Source of the DNA: Bemisia tabaci
Lineage: Eukaryota; Arthropoda; Insecta; Hemiptera; Aleyrodidae
Direction: 5' to 3'
Length of the DNA: 64,000 nt
NCBI RefSeq assembly: GCF_918797505.1
Contig: NC_092801.1
Location: 17,793,731 to 17,857,730, forward strand
Part shown: one piece after another, positions 20,690-31,320 of the stretch
Position numbering within the stretch: the first letter of the stretch is position 1
Layout: each line of letters begins with the position of its first letter
Position numbers and translations under genes: made by a program
Notes under the pieces: generated by a model
Seen by the model: only the letters and a program-made list of their open reading frames with translations
Databases searched by the model: none
What the model was told of the DNA's origin: nothing

Positions 20690-21329
20690 AGTCCTGTTCC
20701 CAAAAGGAATCCTTCCCGTGAATAACGTGTGGTGCGGCAACGCTATGAAAAATCGTAGCGAGTCTGCCCGACGCAATTAAGGAGGACGCAGCGCAAATCC
20801 CCGGGAAGAACCGGATTCCTGGAGGAAGAATTTCCACGTAATTAGGATCGCTATCCGCGTAATCTCCCGCGGGGGTCCTATTAATTTCGACTTACCGATA
20901 AGATTTTTCCCGACGTTGATCAGTCCGATATTGTCTTCGACGACGGCGGATGAAAGTTCGGGTCCAGAGAGGAGCCAACCGGGGGGACCGGAGGAGACCG
21001 GAGGGGATCGGAGGGCGAGGAGAGGTTAATCTGGAGCCAATTATTACCGCAGGGGATTTTCGAGTGCTCGACGGCAAAATAAATAAGACCTAGCGACTTG
21101 GCGCGGGTGACTTTGCGTCAGCCCCAATTCACTCATAATAATTCCCAAGCTTCCGCGAAGACCAAGACTGGGGGTGAAATTATCCGTTCCGTCGCGGGAT
21201 TGGGTCCGTGAGTAACGGTTGGACATGCACGCGAGGGGTCCGTTGCACGCAAGGGGATACGGATACATCCAAAGGATGGATTACAGGGTGCGACGGTCTG
21301 GAAAACCGAGATAGTCAGGGAATTTGAAT
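20690..21329. other. Non-repetitive stretch, no gene assigned
   Basis: It is GC-richer than its surroundings. Near 21290 it contains 'gtctggaaaaccgagatagt', which recurs at 22468-22490 just before another A element. Confidence 0.35.
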
Positions 21330-22204
21330 CACTGGAAAAAAAAACACATTGGATCTGGAGTCCAGACTCTTGAAAACATTGACAAGAAGAAGGACTCTTG
21401 ATTCAATCAGATTTAAGCGTAAATCAGAAGGAAATTACGATAGGAACAGAGATTTTGAAACACCGCAATGAAGGTTTCGCCCTTTAGCCATCGAATTTTA
21501 TTAGAAAGTATTTTTAATGAGACAACGTTCGATCATAAATTACATACTGCATTTGAGATTGATCCTGTAACAATGTTTACCCGTAATTTCAATTCGTTAA
21601 CTTTCTAAAAAAAATTCGACTACACTGGAAAAAAACACATTGGATCTAGAGTCCAGACTCTTGAAAACATTGACAAGAAAAAAGACTCTTGATTCAATCG
21701 GATTTTTGCTTGAATCAAAAGGAAATTACGATAGGAACAGAGATTTTGAAACACCGCAATGAAGGTTTCGCCCTTTAGCCATCGAATTTTATTAGAAAGT
21801 ATTTTTAATGAGACAACGTTCGATCATAAATTACATACTGCATTTGAGATTGATCCTGTAACAATGTTTACCCGTAATTTCAATTCGTTAACTTTCTAAA
21901 AAAAATTCGACTACACTGGAAAAAAACACATTGGATCTAGAGTCCAGACTCTTGAAAACATTGACAAGAAAAAAGACTCTTGATTCAATCGGATTTTTGC
22001 TTGAATCAAAAGGAAATTACGATAGGAACAGAGATTTTGAAACACCGCAATGAAGGTTTCGCCCTTTAGCCATCGAATTTTATTAGAAAGTATTTTTAAT
22101 GAGACAACGTTCGATCATAAATTACATACTGCATTTGAGATTGATCCTGTAACAATGTTTACCCGTAATTTCAATTCGTTAACTTTCTAAAAAAAATTCG
22201 ACTA
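21330..22204. repeat. Tandem array, 291-bp unit (half of family A plus flank)
   Basis: Units start with CACTGG at 21330, 21623 and 21914, and the next is at 22205, giving periods of 293, 291 and 291 bp. Each unit is the first 104 bp or so of an A element followed by about 187 bp of unrelated sequence beginning 'acgataggaacagagatttt'. Units 2 and 3 are nearly identical, and unit 1 is slightly diverged. It is non-coding. Confidence 0.92.
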
Positions 22205-22429
22205 CACTGGAAAAAAACACATTGGATCTAGAGTCCAGACTCTTGAAAACATTGACAAGAAAAAAGACTCTTCATTCAATCGGATTTTTGCTTGAATCAA
22301 AAGGAAATCCGCTCAAATTTAGAGGCTTGGTTCTTGATTTAAGCTTAAATCTGATCGAATCAAGAATATTTTTTCTTGTCGATGTTTTTGAGAGTCTTGA
22401 CTCCAGATCCAATGCGTTTTTTTCCAGTG
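22205..22429. repeat. Family A fold-back element, copy 4 (closes the array)
   Basis: This is a full-length palindrome that continues past the point where the array units break off ('aaaggaaat' followed by 'ccgctc'). It ends 'tttttttccagtg'. Confidence 0.9.
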
Positions 22430-22490
22430 AGGGATACATACGAAGGAAGAATTGTAGGGTTGCCGGTGGTCTGGAAAACCGAGATAGTCA

Positions 22491-22719
22491 CACTGGAAAA
22501 AAAAAACACGTTGGATCTAGAGTCCAGACTCTTGAAAACATTGACAAGAATAAAGACTCTTGATTCAATCGGATTTTTGCTTGAATCAAAACGAAATCCG
22601 CTCAAATTAAGAGGCTTGGTTCTTGATTTAAGCTTAAATCCGATTGAATTAAGAGTATTTTTTCTTGTCGATGTTTTTAAGAGTCTAGACTCTAGATCCA
22701 ATGTGTTTTTTTTCCAGTG
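22491..22719. repeat. Family A fold-back element, copy 5
   Basis: A full palindrome with CACTGG and CCAGTG termini, flanked by CA on both sides. The left flank repeats the 'accgagatagtca' word seen before the array at 21330. Confidence 0.9.
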
Positions 22720-23567
22720 CATTGTCTCGGACTGCTCTATAATTGTTTTATTTTTTTATTTTTCCCAGTGCACTTACGTTTATTTCAAAGGTCCAAGTTG
22801 GAACAGTGGCGCTAACTTCAATAACCTTCATAAAAATTGACCGTCTTTAATGAAAGTTGCGCATCGTCGAGTTACCGAGTTGGTGCGTTTTCGATCTCAC
22901 TGATTCATTTGTGAAGACTGGGAAAAGTCAAGGAATTCTTGAAAAGAGTCAGAGAATTTCTGACATCACTTAAACAACACTGATCTTTCAACTGTTTACC
23001 TTCTGATCATTTAAGGCTCGTCATCTTTAAACCTGCTAGTTAATGCATTTATCTATTATTTGATCATTAAAAATGAAAATTTTGTCCACAGTTCAAGGAA
23101 AAAGGTTATTTGAAGAGAGAAAAAAGAACATGGAAATTTTGTCCGAAGGTCAGGAAAAATCAGGGAATTGGAAAATTTTGGAGTCAAGGAAAAGCAAAAT
23201 TGTCAGGGAAAAATAGTCAGTTTTTTTCTTTCTTTTTAATTATTTCAGACTGGTACTACAAAAATCCAAGAATTCGTTGTGTCGGACTAGACGAAAAATT
23301 GGGAACGTCGCCTCTCTCACGCGTCATGGACAATGAAATGACGTTACGTGCATTCTACTGTCATTGGCTCAAAATTAGCAAGCAGGCGCCTTGTCTTTTT
23401 AAGCGCAACCTCTAGACGCAACTATTCGTGCTCAAAGGATGTCTAGGTTGCATACTCCTAAATTTGTAGGCACTTTGGTTTTCTCAATAACGCATCGCTG
23501 TTTAAGAGGCCGTTTGCAACTGATAATTTTACCTCGGTTTTCCTCGAACATGTTGATTTTTTTACTT
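22720..23567. other. No gene recognised
   Basis: This is AT-rich spacer. The 101-residue plus-strand frame at 23110-23415 is Lys-rich and shows no domain. Confidence 0.35.
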
Positions 23568-23610
23568 CGACGATAGCTATTTCGATCTGTTTAAGATCAT
23601 CATCAGGTCA
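23568..23610 (-). ncRNA. Hammerhead-ribozyme-like motif 2
   Basis: On the minus strand: stem I strand TGAC; core CTGATGA; one extra T; stem II GATCT/AGATC with loop TAAAC; core GAAA; a short stem III from palindromic ATAGCTAT; C at the cleavage position; then GTCG pairing back to TGAC (one G-T wobble). This is the type I hammerhead layout with minimal stem III, known from Penelope-like retroelements. No Penelope coding sequence is nearby. The extra T before stem II departs from the canonical core, and the same departure occurs in the motif at 39733. Activity is untested. Confidence 0.45.
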
Positions 23611-24289
23611 CTACACTAAAAATTTTGGATGCGCAACATCCGTAAAACGAAAATTACATGGTAAAACACTAATATTGAAAAAAAAAAAAACTTCTTAAAA
23701 CGTTTGCAACTGTTTAAGCCCAAGGGATGCCGATGTTGCATGTACGGTTACTTGTATGAACGGGTGGTTTGCTCATTGTCACATGGCCGAGTAGCAACCT
23801 GACCCTTGTGCATTTTCATAAAATTATCAAATAAAAGCGTTTAGGCGTATCCTGTTTTAGTTGACAAATCATACTTTAATGTGTCAGAATTGGCAACGTT
23901 TTAAAACTTTCAACGCGATTATCTGAAAGCACCACTTTTCAACTCACGTCAGTTTTTTCCCGACATCCTAATTTGCATCGAACCCATTTTTTCTGACTAA
24001 GAAGGAAATAAAAAGTTTACCAGTGCCGGTAGTCGAACCACTGTTCTGCTGCACCAAAGAAAAACGACGTGTGAACCTTTGTATGTTGCCAAATTTTGTT
24101 TGATAGGATAATAATTTTGAGGCAGGTCGTTAAGTTTGTTTAATCGTTCTCCCGTTCAAAGGAGACATGGCGTATGGGTTTTCAGGCGTTGCCAAGTTTC
24201 TTGGATATAGGGAGGAATATGGTGTAAAAAGTTTGTAAATATGTTTAAACCGCCGTTCTGCCGTTCTGAAGTGCTTAGAAAAAAAACCG
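23611..24289. repeat. Spacer with a family G fragment (about 24045-24200)
   Basis: The G-type left end 'ctgcaccaaagaaaaacgac' is followed by 'gttgccaaattttg'. A short tRNA B-box-like word sits just before it and was rejected as a tRNA. No gene is seen. Confidence 0.4.
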
Positions 24290-24440
24290 ATCAAGTCAAT
24301 CAGCGAGGCCGGTCATGAAATATTTTACTAAAACTGCAAATTATGATGTTTATTACGTCACATTTCAACTAATAGGGGATTTCTGAAAGAAATCTGCCAC
24401 AAGGAGACCAATGAGACCACTTTTAGAACCTCAAAGTTAT
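24290..24440. repeat. Family J fragment, inverted
   Basis: It contains 'caatcagcgaggccggtcat', 'gatgtttattacgtcacatt' and 'gagaccaatgagaccacttt', which are J motifs in reverse order. Confidence 0.5.
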
Positions 24441-25480
24441 GTATGAACGGATCGCTCTTAGCAAAAAGGAACCAGTGCGATTACAGTGTTTTCAAAATTG
24501 TGGAACCTCTTCTTTTCTTTTGAAAATACTCATTACACGCATAGCATTACAATTTACACAATTATTTACTTTTAAAATTGCCAACTATTTAGTAGGAAGC
24601 AAAAGAAGAATTACATTGAAAAAAAAAATCTCGGTGTATTCACTAAGAAAAGGGTAAAATTACCAAGAATTCAGGGCTCCATTAAATGGCAATAAAATGA
24701 CAAAGTTACCGGGAATCGATTACCAATCAAAGTGGTATCCTCACCTGGAAAAAACAGTAAAAATACCGGTTTTTAGGTAAGCTTACCAGTCTGTCTTGGT
24801 AAAATTACCAATAATCGGTAAAAAAAGTGAGATGGTAAAGGTACCAACGGACCTTGGTAAAAACGCCAGGAATTTTTTTCAGTGTACTGTTCTGGGAAAT
24901 TCGGTTGATGATTATATGGAAAAGCAACATTTTTACAGCACTGTAAAAGCGCTGGTTCCTTTTTTCTAAACGCGATCCAAAGCTTTTAAAGTCTCAAAAT
25001 TTTGTCCGACCTCTCCCATCGACTCGGTCCACGGTGCGGCGATTTTCCGCAACGCAAGAGCGTCGATCGGAACTCCATCCCCGCCCCGGAAAACAACCCC
25101 GCAACCGGTTAGCGCGGGACAAAAGGGCAGTTCGCCGCGGGGACACGCGGCGAAACCTTCCGGGTCCGGGGGACATCCCATATCGATAACTGCAGCGATT
25201 ACGGGCGAGAGTACACCCGGCGCTGTGGGCGGGACGGAGAAATGGTGGGTGAAATGTGTTGAAAAGCTCTCTGTATATCGATTCGATACGGTCCGAGGAT
25301 GGGTGGGGGGCGGGGGCGGGGGTTGGTCGCGGCCGTAACACACACGCTTACTCGAGGGGGCGGCCTGCGATCCTGACATGATACTCTTTACCTTGACTCC
25401 CCGGCGCTATGTGTGTCAATTGGAGCCTCGCTCGCTTTCCCGCGCTCTACCACAGCTCTGTTGCCGGCGTTAGGGTGCCA
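24441..25480. repeat. Degraded fold-backs, then a GC-rich stretch
   Basis: A fold-back is bounded by 'cgctcttagcaaaaaggaac' (24452) and 'ctggttccttttttctaaac' (24954). It encloses a 'accaagaatt/ttggtaaaat' palindromic zone at 24650-24880. From 25000 to 25480 the sequence is GC-rich, and its two overlapping minus-strand frames (137 and 115 residues) carry no recognisable domain. Confidence 0.4.
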
Positions 25481-25570
25481 CCTATACTGCCGTGCTAAGG
25501 AAAAACGTCGTGTGAACATTTGAGGGTTGCCAAATTTCCTCGAATAAAATGTTTATTTTTGAGGAGATCT
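25481..25570. repeat. Family G left-end fragment
   Basis: 'actgccgtgctaaggaaaaa' followed by 'gagggttgccaaatttcctc' is the typical G left terminus. Confidence 0.65.
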
Positions 25571-25576
25571 ACAAAT

Positions 25577-25825
25577 GGACGGAGTTAAACAGAAAGGAAC
25601 CAAGCCACATCGGGATCGAACCGAGAAAAAGAGGTTTAAAGTTTAGCTCCTGCATAAGACTCAATGTAAAAGATAAACTTCAAGTTCAATTTCTGCAAAA
25701 TTTTCTCCAACAAAAACTTTGAATTTTTGGCGATAGATAGTAGAGCAGTGGTTGAGTTAAAAACCTCAACTTTAACTCAATTTTTTCCAAAATGTTGGTT
25801 GGTTCCTTTCTGATTAACTCAGTTC
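25577..25825. repeat. Fold-back with 'aaaggaaccaa' ends
   Basis: The left end 'gttaaacagaaaggaaccaa' is inversely repeated at the right end 'ttggttcctttctgattaac'. It is similar to 14380-14605. Confidence 0.5.
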
Positions 25826-26220
25826 AAATATTAAGGGTGTTTACAAGTCCGGAATTTCCTGAAAGTTCAGAAATAGTACTGATTTTTCGAGAGCGCTTCC
25901 AAAGTACTGACAAAGTGCTGACATTCCGCAAGAAGTCCGGAATTTCTTTCATTTTTTGTCATTTTTGTTGCAATTTGAGCCAGAAATTAAAAATTTGAAA
26001 TTATTCGAAGTTCGTCACTTGGATGTACTGAGAAAGTACTGAATTTTGCCGCTGAGGAGGTGCTGCGTTTCTTGGGAATGTACTGAAAAAGTACTGTGAA
26101 AGTACTGATTTTTGGCCGGCCGGTTTTAGTAGACACCCTGATATTTTTTCTTGAAATTGTCAGATAATTTAGATCTTCTAACGAGGAAAATTCTCTTTAA
26201 AAAAAATAGAATGGACAATA
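25826..26220. repeat. 'aagtccggaatttcc' and 'aaagtactga' repeat zone
   Basis: It carries several copies of 'aaagtactga' and two of 'aagtccggaattt'. The same leader ('acaagtccggaatttcc') lies around the A insertion at 37189-37422, where it serves as the uninterrupted version of that site. Confidence 0.55.
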
Positions 26221-26310
26221 TTCAAAAGTTTGCCTTAAAATTCGTTCCTGATTGAGGGAGATTTGGCAACTGACGAAAGTTCATACGGCGTTCTTCCTTA
26301 GCTCGGCAGT
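26221..26310. repeat. Family G right-end fragment
   Basis: It contains 'gagatttggcaactgacgaa' and ends 'cgttcttccttagctcggca'. Confidence 0.6.
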
Positions 26311-26316
26311 ATACCC

Positions 26317-26625
26317 TTGAGTCCCTTTACTTTGAGAGAAAAGACATTGCGATTTCATTTCTGATTGGTTCCCGTATTTTACAATGTCACAGACTGGAAC
26401 AAAAATTACATTTTCATCGATAGCAAAGATTATAAACTGGAATGGACCGGGCAATAGGGGGTACGGCAAGGAACAAATGGAATGAGAGAAGGATCGGAGA
26501 CAGGAATTCGAGAGTGAGCTGATCAAAGATTCCAAAAAACGTCCGATTTGTGTAATCTTTATTGCCGTTTGTCACACACATGAGTCGCGTTGTCTCAACT
26601 CTCTCTATAAAGGGACTCTAGGGTA
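26317..26625. repeat. Family H fold-back element, copy 2
   Basis: The left end 'tgagtccctttactttgaga' pairs with the right end 'tctataaagggactcta'. The interior has 'tctgattggttcccgtattt' and 'aatggaccgggcaatagggg', as in the other H copies. Confidence 0.75.
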
Positions 26626-26630
26626 CCTAT

Positions 26631-26873
26631 ACTTCCGTTCTGAGGAAAAACACCGAATGAACTTTTAGGCATTGCCAAGTTTCCTTTGATAAAATACGAA
26701 TTTACTGGGAAAGTTACGAATACTTTCCTTCCAATTTTTCAGACAATATTGTTCGCGATTTAACCTAAATATCTGGGGAAAATATTCATAACTTCCTACA
26801 AATATACGTTTTATCGGAGGTAATTTGGCAACTCTCGAATGTTCATACGGCGTTCTTCCTCAGCATCCGGCAG
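26631..26873. repeat. Family G fold-back element, complete
   Basis: The left end is 'cttccgttctgaggaaaaac' and the right end 'cgttcttcctcagcatccgg'. The arms share 'gccaagtttcc' and 'ggtaatttggc'. It abuts H copy 2. Confidence 0.7.
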
Positions 26874-26909
26874 AATACCCGAGTAACGGTGATCGCGGTA
26901 GGTTGCGAT

Positions 26910-27074
26910 CAGTGGCGTGGCGTGCTTTGCGATTTATCGATTGATCGGCCATTTAAACCTATGGAAAAGAATCGATAAGCAGGGTGTTCGCAGCGAACAC
27001 TTTAATAATCGATTCTTTACCATGGGTTTAAATGGCATAACAATCGATATATCGCAAATCACGCCACGTCACTG
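26910..27074. mobile_element. Family B hAT-type fold-back element, copy 5
   Basis: The ends are 'cagtggcgtggcgtgc' and 'cacgccacgtcactg'. The 8-bp target duplication GTTGCGAT is perfect. The apex is 'gtgttcgcagcgaacac'. Confidence 0.92.
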
Positions 27075-27193
27075 GTTGCGATTTAGAGAATGCATCACGA
27101 CTTTATCGACGTCGATTTATCGCAATATTATCGGATTAAAAATTGCGATAAATTGCGATTTCATCACATAAATTTGGCAGCGACAATTGGTCA

Positions 27194-27750
27194 GTTCGAT
27201 TCCACGAAGCAAAAGTATGCTTCCACGAAAGTTCAGTGATGTGAATTGAAAGTTCGGTTTAATGTGCAGAACTGTGAGGTGTTTTGGAGCCCCCACTCAA
27301 ACGATTAGGAATGAAAGCTGCCAGGTTATGCATTGAATTATAGATCTTTTACATGTGTTTATACGACGGTTTTCCTGAGCATGGCAGCATTAAGTTCGAT
27401 TCCATAAATCGAAAGTGTGCTTGCACAAAAGTTCAGTGATTTGAATCGAAAGTTCGGTTTCATGTACAGAGCTGTGCGACGTTTTTACGGCCCCTCATAC
27501 GATTAGGACTCAAGGTTGCCATTGAAATATAGAGATTTTACATCTGTTTATACGACGGTCGTCCTGAGCATGGCAGTATTAGGTTCGATTTCATGAATCA
27601 AAAGTGTGCTTGCGTGAAAGTTCAGTGATGTGAATCGAAAGTTCAGTTTAATGTACATAACTGTGCTACGTTTTGACGGCCACTCATAGACGATTAGGAC
27701 TCAAGGCTGCCATTGAAATATACTCGTAGATATTTTACGCGGGTTTTTAC
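27194..27750. repeat. Tandem array, about 190-200-bp unit, three copies
   Basis: The marker 'gttcgatt' starts units at 27194, 27394 and 27583. Each unit contains 'gaaagttcagtgatgtgaat', 'acgattagga' and a G-like end ('tcctgagcatggcag'). Unit 3 loses the G-like end. It is non-coding. Confidence 0.8.
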
Positions 27751-28091
27751 GGGAAAGCTCTGATTTTAGCACTGTGCGGGATCAACGTTAGGTCCACAGA
27801 ACTTTTTTCGGCGTTCCCACGGAAAAAATGACGTTGCGAGCGAAACGTGGCATCGGTGACTAACCACTCGACATGCATCCCGCAACTCGAACCAAAGCTC
27901 GCATCCCTCTCTTTTCCGCTTTGATCATCGAGGCTCACAAAAGATGTACCACGTGACTCTGACCTCACCCTCAACCTCCCTCCCCCCCTTAAGTTCAACC
28001 TCGGATTGGGAGATAGAGGCAGCCCCAAAACTCATTCGGAACGCTGCGTTGCCACAATGCACCAGAAAAAAAAATCCGATTTAGATAATAT
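27751..28091. other. No gene recognised
   Basis: This is single-copy within the window. A 93-residue minus-strand frame (27747-28028) has no recognisable domain. Confidence 0.35.
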
Positions 28092-28380
28092 GGAACCATA
28101 GAGTACATAGAGTCGTAATGTAAGAGGGAGAGCTGGCGCCATGTTCTGCTCGACGAGTTCCGAGCCCGGTGTGCGGGGTCACTTTTTCGATACATATTCG
28201 ATCCAAAATGGCGGTCTAGAATATGGCCGGGTTCCCGTGTATCGCAAACAATCGATTATGTATCGAAAAAGGGACCCGGCGCGGCATAGGAATCTCGGAA
28301 TTCGGGACCTGGAAAATGCTTAAAAGTGGTGCCAGCTCTCCCACTTGCATTACGACTCTATGCACTCTATGTATGGAACC
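28092..28380. repeat. 290-bp fold-back with 45-bp arms
   Basis: The outer arms are 'ggaaccatagagtacataga' and 'ctctatgtatggaacc'. Just inside are 'gggagagctggc' and 'gccagctctccc'. In the middle, 'ctttttcgatacatattcga' faces 'cgattatgtatcgaaaaagg'. It is non-coding. Confidence 0.78.
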
Positions 28381-28402
28381 TAAGACAAGTAGAGACCCTC
28401 TA

Positions 28403-28718
28403 CACGGAGAAAAAAATTTCGTGCGTGGAACCCGGAGTTGCGGTCACATGGATCTCTGAAGTTTTCGGATCGCGTATCTAAAAACTTGAGGTCCAGCTGC
28501 CGAAGTTCGGGTCAGACATCTGAAGTACTTCGACACATACTGAAGGGTTCGGGTCACACATCTGAAGTACTCCGGTATACATATACCGAAGCGCCTCGAT
28601 ATCTGACCCGAACTTCGGCAGCTGGACCTCAAGTTTTTAGAAACGTGATCCGCAAACTTCAGAGATCCATATGACCTCAACTTCGGGTCCCACGCACGAA
28701 GTTTTTTTTTCTCCGTGC
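28403..28718. repeat. Family N fold-back (termini CACGGAGAAAAA)
   Basis: The left end 'cacggagaaaaaaatttcgt' pairs with the right end 'gaagttttttttttctccgtg'-type sequence. The inner arms 'gaggtccagctgccgaagtt' and 'aacttcggcagctggacctc' are exact. It also holds internal repeats of 'catctgaagtact'. The open frames on both strands (78 and 116 residues) follow from the palindrome. Confidence 0.82.
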
Positions 28719-30037
28719 AGCCATCCATGGATCGGTGACAAGTTAAAATTTTCAAATTCGGGAATTCAACTCTTTCGTTTGGGCATTGAGTCACTAAAGC
28801 GCGTGTTCTTATTTATATTTCTGAAAGTACCAGACAAGTAGATTACGAGATGATGTATTGCGTATTTTTGAGTCAAAATCCTGGACAAGCCGGCTTTTAA
28901 AATGTCCAAAGACCCGGAGAAATTTCAAACGCGCCTAAACGGCGGGAAAATGATGGAAGTTATGTACTGCGACAGTCAAATTGCTGTTTCCTCTCGTTTT
29001 TCACGCAAGTTTGAAATGTCTGTAATGTGGAATTTCAATGGTTTTGTATGTACGTTTTTTAATGTGTTTCAAAAAGAGTTTTGCTATCAAGCCTCCCCCT
29101 CCTCCCCTCATTATCCGGATTCATTTTTCTTACCACTTCACAACGTTTTATAAATTCTTGATGGGAGCCTTAGATTGATTGATTAATCTTTCATAGATTG
29201 AAAGAGAGGAAGTAGGGGAATTGTTGTTATTGAATAGTAAGTACGTCGTTTTATTCTAACGACGGTATGGGATTAAATCGAGCGTGATGGTTTCTCTCAA
29301 CACTGACCTTGATTTTATCGGTGGCGTGTCAGCTAGTCGGCGTGGGAAAGTACATTTCCCAACTCGTATCAAAGATTATCAATTACCCCTAAATTGGCCT
29401 CAATAAATCTTCTTGATTGAAGGATCCAGTCTATATGTCTTTTTTTTTATTTACTGGAGTTGGTTTTCCGTATTTCGTATTTAGGAATACATAAACTTTG
29501 GTTTGAGCCGCAAACATCCGGATTCAAGCGTATCTTAAAGTAGGATATATAATTGCCTTTGAACGTTAAAAAAACCTAGCCCGTAAGCACCAAGATTATA
29601 AAATTTCTGATGATTGAAGACCAAAAAGAAAAAACTGAAAATATGTGTGAACTAATTCATTTTGGAGGCCAGACTTTATACTTTTGAGCTTCCATTTCTT
29701 GTCTCTCATAATACTAAGTCAAGCATGTCTTGTCGTGTCTAACTAGTGTTTTTCTCAAATCTTTTTAAATACTTGTACTATGGAGAAATAAGAAAAACAA
29801 CTCTTAAGCTTCACAAAAAATCAAATAAAAATGGAGGAAGTAGAATTGTAATTTATTCGACTTTGGTAGTTTACAAAATTGACTGTTTACATTTTTTTTA
29901 AAAAAAAAAAAATATTTAACGAGAAAGTAAAAACCAGTTCTATTTAGTATTCAGATCAAAGTTGCTCATTGCCTAAATTAGAGATACCCGCGATAGAAGA
30001 CTCAAGGATGAATCACATGCAAAAGCTGAAAAATATG
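28719..30037. other. No gene or repeat recognised
   Basis: This is AT-rich sequence without any frame I can support. The 83-residue plus-strand frame at 28902-29153 has an ordinary amino-acid composition but no motif and no exon signals that I trust. Confidence 0.35.
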
Positions 30038-30291
30038 CTGCCTTGCAAAGGAAGAACGCCGTATGAACATTCGAGAGTTGCCAAATTTCCTTCGATAAAA
30101 TATTGATTTTCGAGGAAAATTTTGAATATTTTTCCTTGAAGTTTTCAGGAACTGTATGTGCAAATTGCAAGCAACATTTTCTGAAAAATTGGAAGAAAGG
30201 TATCCACAAGTTTACGAGGAAACTCGTGTTTTATAAATAGAAATTTGGCAACGCCTGAAGGTTCGTATGGCGTTTTTCCTTAGCACGGCAG
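30038..30291. repeat. Family G fold-back element, complete
   Basis: The left end is 'ctgccttgcaaaggaagaac' and the right end 'tttttccttagcacggcag'. The arms share 'agttgccaaatttcc' and 'gaaatttggcaacg', and the centre is rich in 'tttttc' and 'gaaaaat'. Confidence 0.8.
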
Positions 30292-30552
30292 TTTTCTTTG
30301 GTGTATTTCGTTCACGCTCTTGAGGTCCTCTAGCGCATGAGGAATTAACAAGTTAAACAAGCATACGTCACAGGCCGAACTTGACATTTATTCATTCGTG
30401 AAGTCCACGTGTAGGAACTCTTCATGCTTTCGAGTGACCTTGACATAAAGAGAGCGCGAGACGGTTGCGAAAACAACTTGCTTCTTCTTATAAAAGTTGA
30501 TGGACTTAAAACTTATTTTCCTGTTCGTCTTCCCTTCGAATTTAGTTGAATA
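30292..30552. other. No gene recognised
   Basis: A short unique spacer between two G elements. Confidence 0.4.
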
Positions 30553-30804
30553 CTGCCGTGCCAATCAAGAACGCCCTATGAACATTCGAAAATTGCCTAA
30601 TTTCCGTGGATAAATGCTCATTTTTTAGGAAAATAATGAATATTTTCCCTTGAAATTTTCAGACACTTCAGATTAAATTACAAACAAAATTATGCGAGAA
30701 ATTTGCAGAAAAAAACTCGAAAATTTTTCTGAAACTTAGTGATTTGCGAGAGGAAACTTGGCATCGCCTGAAGGCTCATACGGCGTTTTTCCGTAGCACG
30801 GTAG
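30553..30804. repeat. Family G fold-back element, complete
   Basis: The left end is 'ctgccgtgccaatcaagaac' and the right end 'gtttttccgtagcacggtag'. It lies 260 bp from the preceding G copy, in the same arrangement. Confidence 0.8.
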
Positions 30805-31320
30805 AATACCGTTTGAATAATATTTGATGCTCACAAAACTTGAAAAACCTAGGTAATCCATCGAAAGTAACATCCTCCAAAGTCGGATGAGATAGTAAAT
30901 ACAAACTCTAAATAGATGAGCTATCTTGATTAGCGATTTTCCCTTCATCTTCCTTGTTTATAGCTTTTTCCATCAATTTCAATAATCAGTCCTCTGATAG
31001 CAATCATGCACTCATCATCAGGGATTAGGGGGCCTCTAAAATTAATACTTTATTTTCAAAGAGTCTTTCATAATTCCATGCATCTCAATTAAACAAAAAA
31101 ATAAAAATTCAAAATCGTATATCGTCACCTCCCAGCCAAAGCATGTCAAGCGCCATGCGACGATTCAAAATTTCTGCCGCCATTTTATATTTTCTCTGTG
31201 AAAGAGTAGAATGGCGGCAGAAATTTTGAAACGTCACATGGCGCATATGATATTTTGGCCGGAAGGTGAGGTTCAATGACATTTCGACGCCGATTTTTTG
31301 TCCGCACACCTGGTTCTTCT
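30805..31320. repeat. Spacer with an E end and a family J-like fold-back
   Basis: Bases 30950-30998 match an E right end ('ttttccatcaatttcaataa'). Bases 31150-31250 form a fold-back in which 'attcaaaatttctgccgcca' faces 'ggcggcagaaattttgaaac'. Confidence 0.5.

Noticed and set aside
24015..24050. tRNA B-box-like word on the minus strand
   Set aside because: There is no A box or cloverleaf upstream, and the neighbouring bases belong to a G fold-back.
24966..25379. Pro-rich 137- and 115-residue minus-strand frames
   Set aside because: Two registers are open over the same GC-rich bases, which is typical of chance.
25600..25625. Good match to a tRNA B box (GGTTCGATCCC, minus strand)
   Set aside because: It lies in the arm of the 25577-25825 fold-back, with no A box at the right distance and no SINE tail. 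A tRNA-derived SINE remains possible but unsupported.
31008..31035. Possible third hammerhead ('catcatcaggg')
   Set aside because: The minus strand has CTGATGA, but no stem II followed by GAAA.
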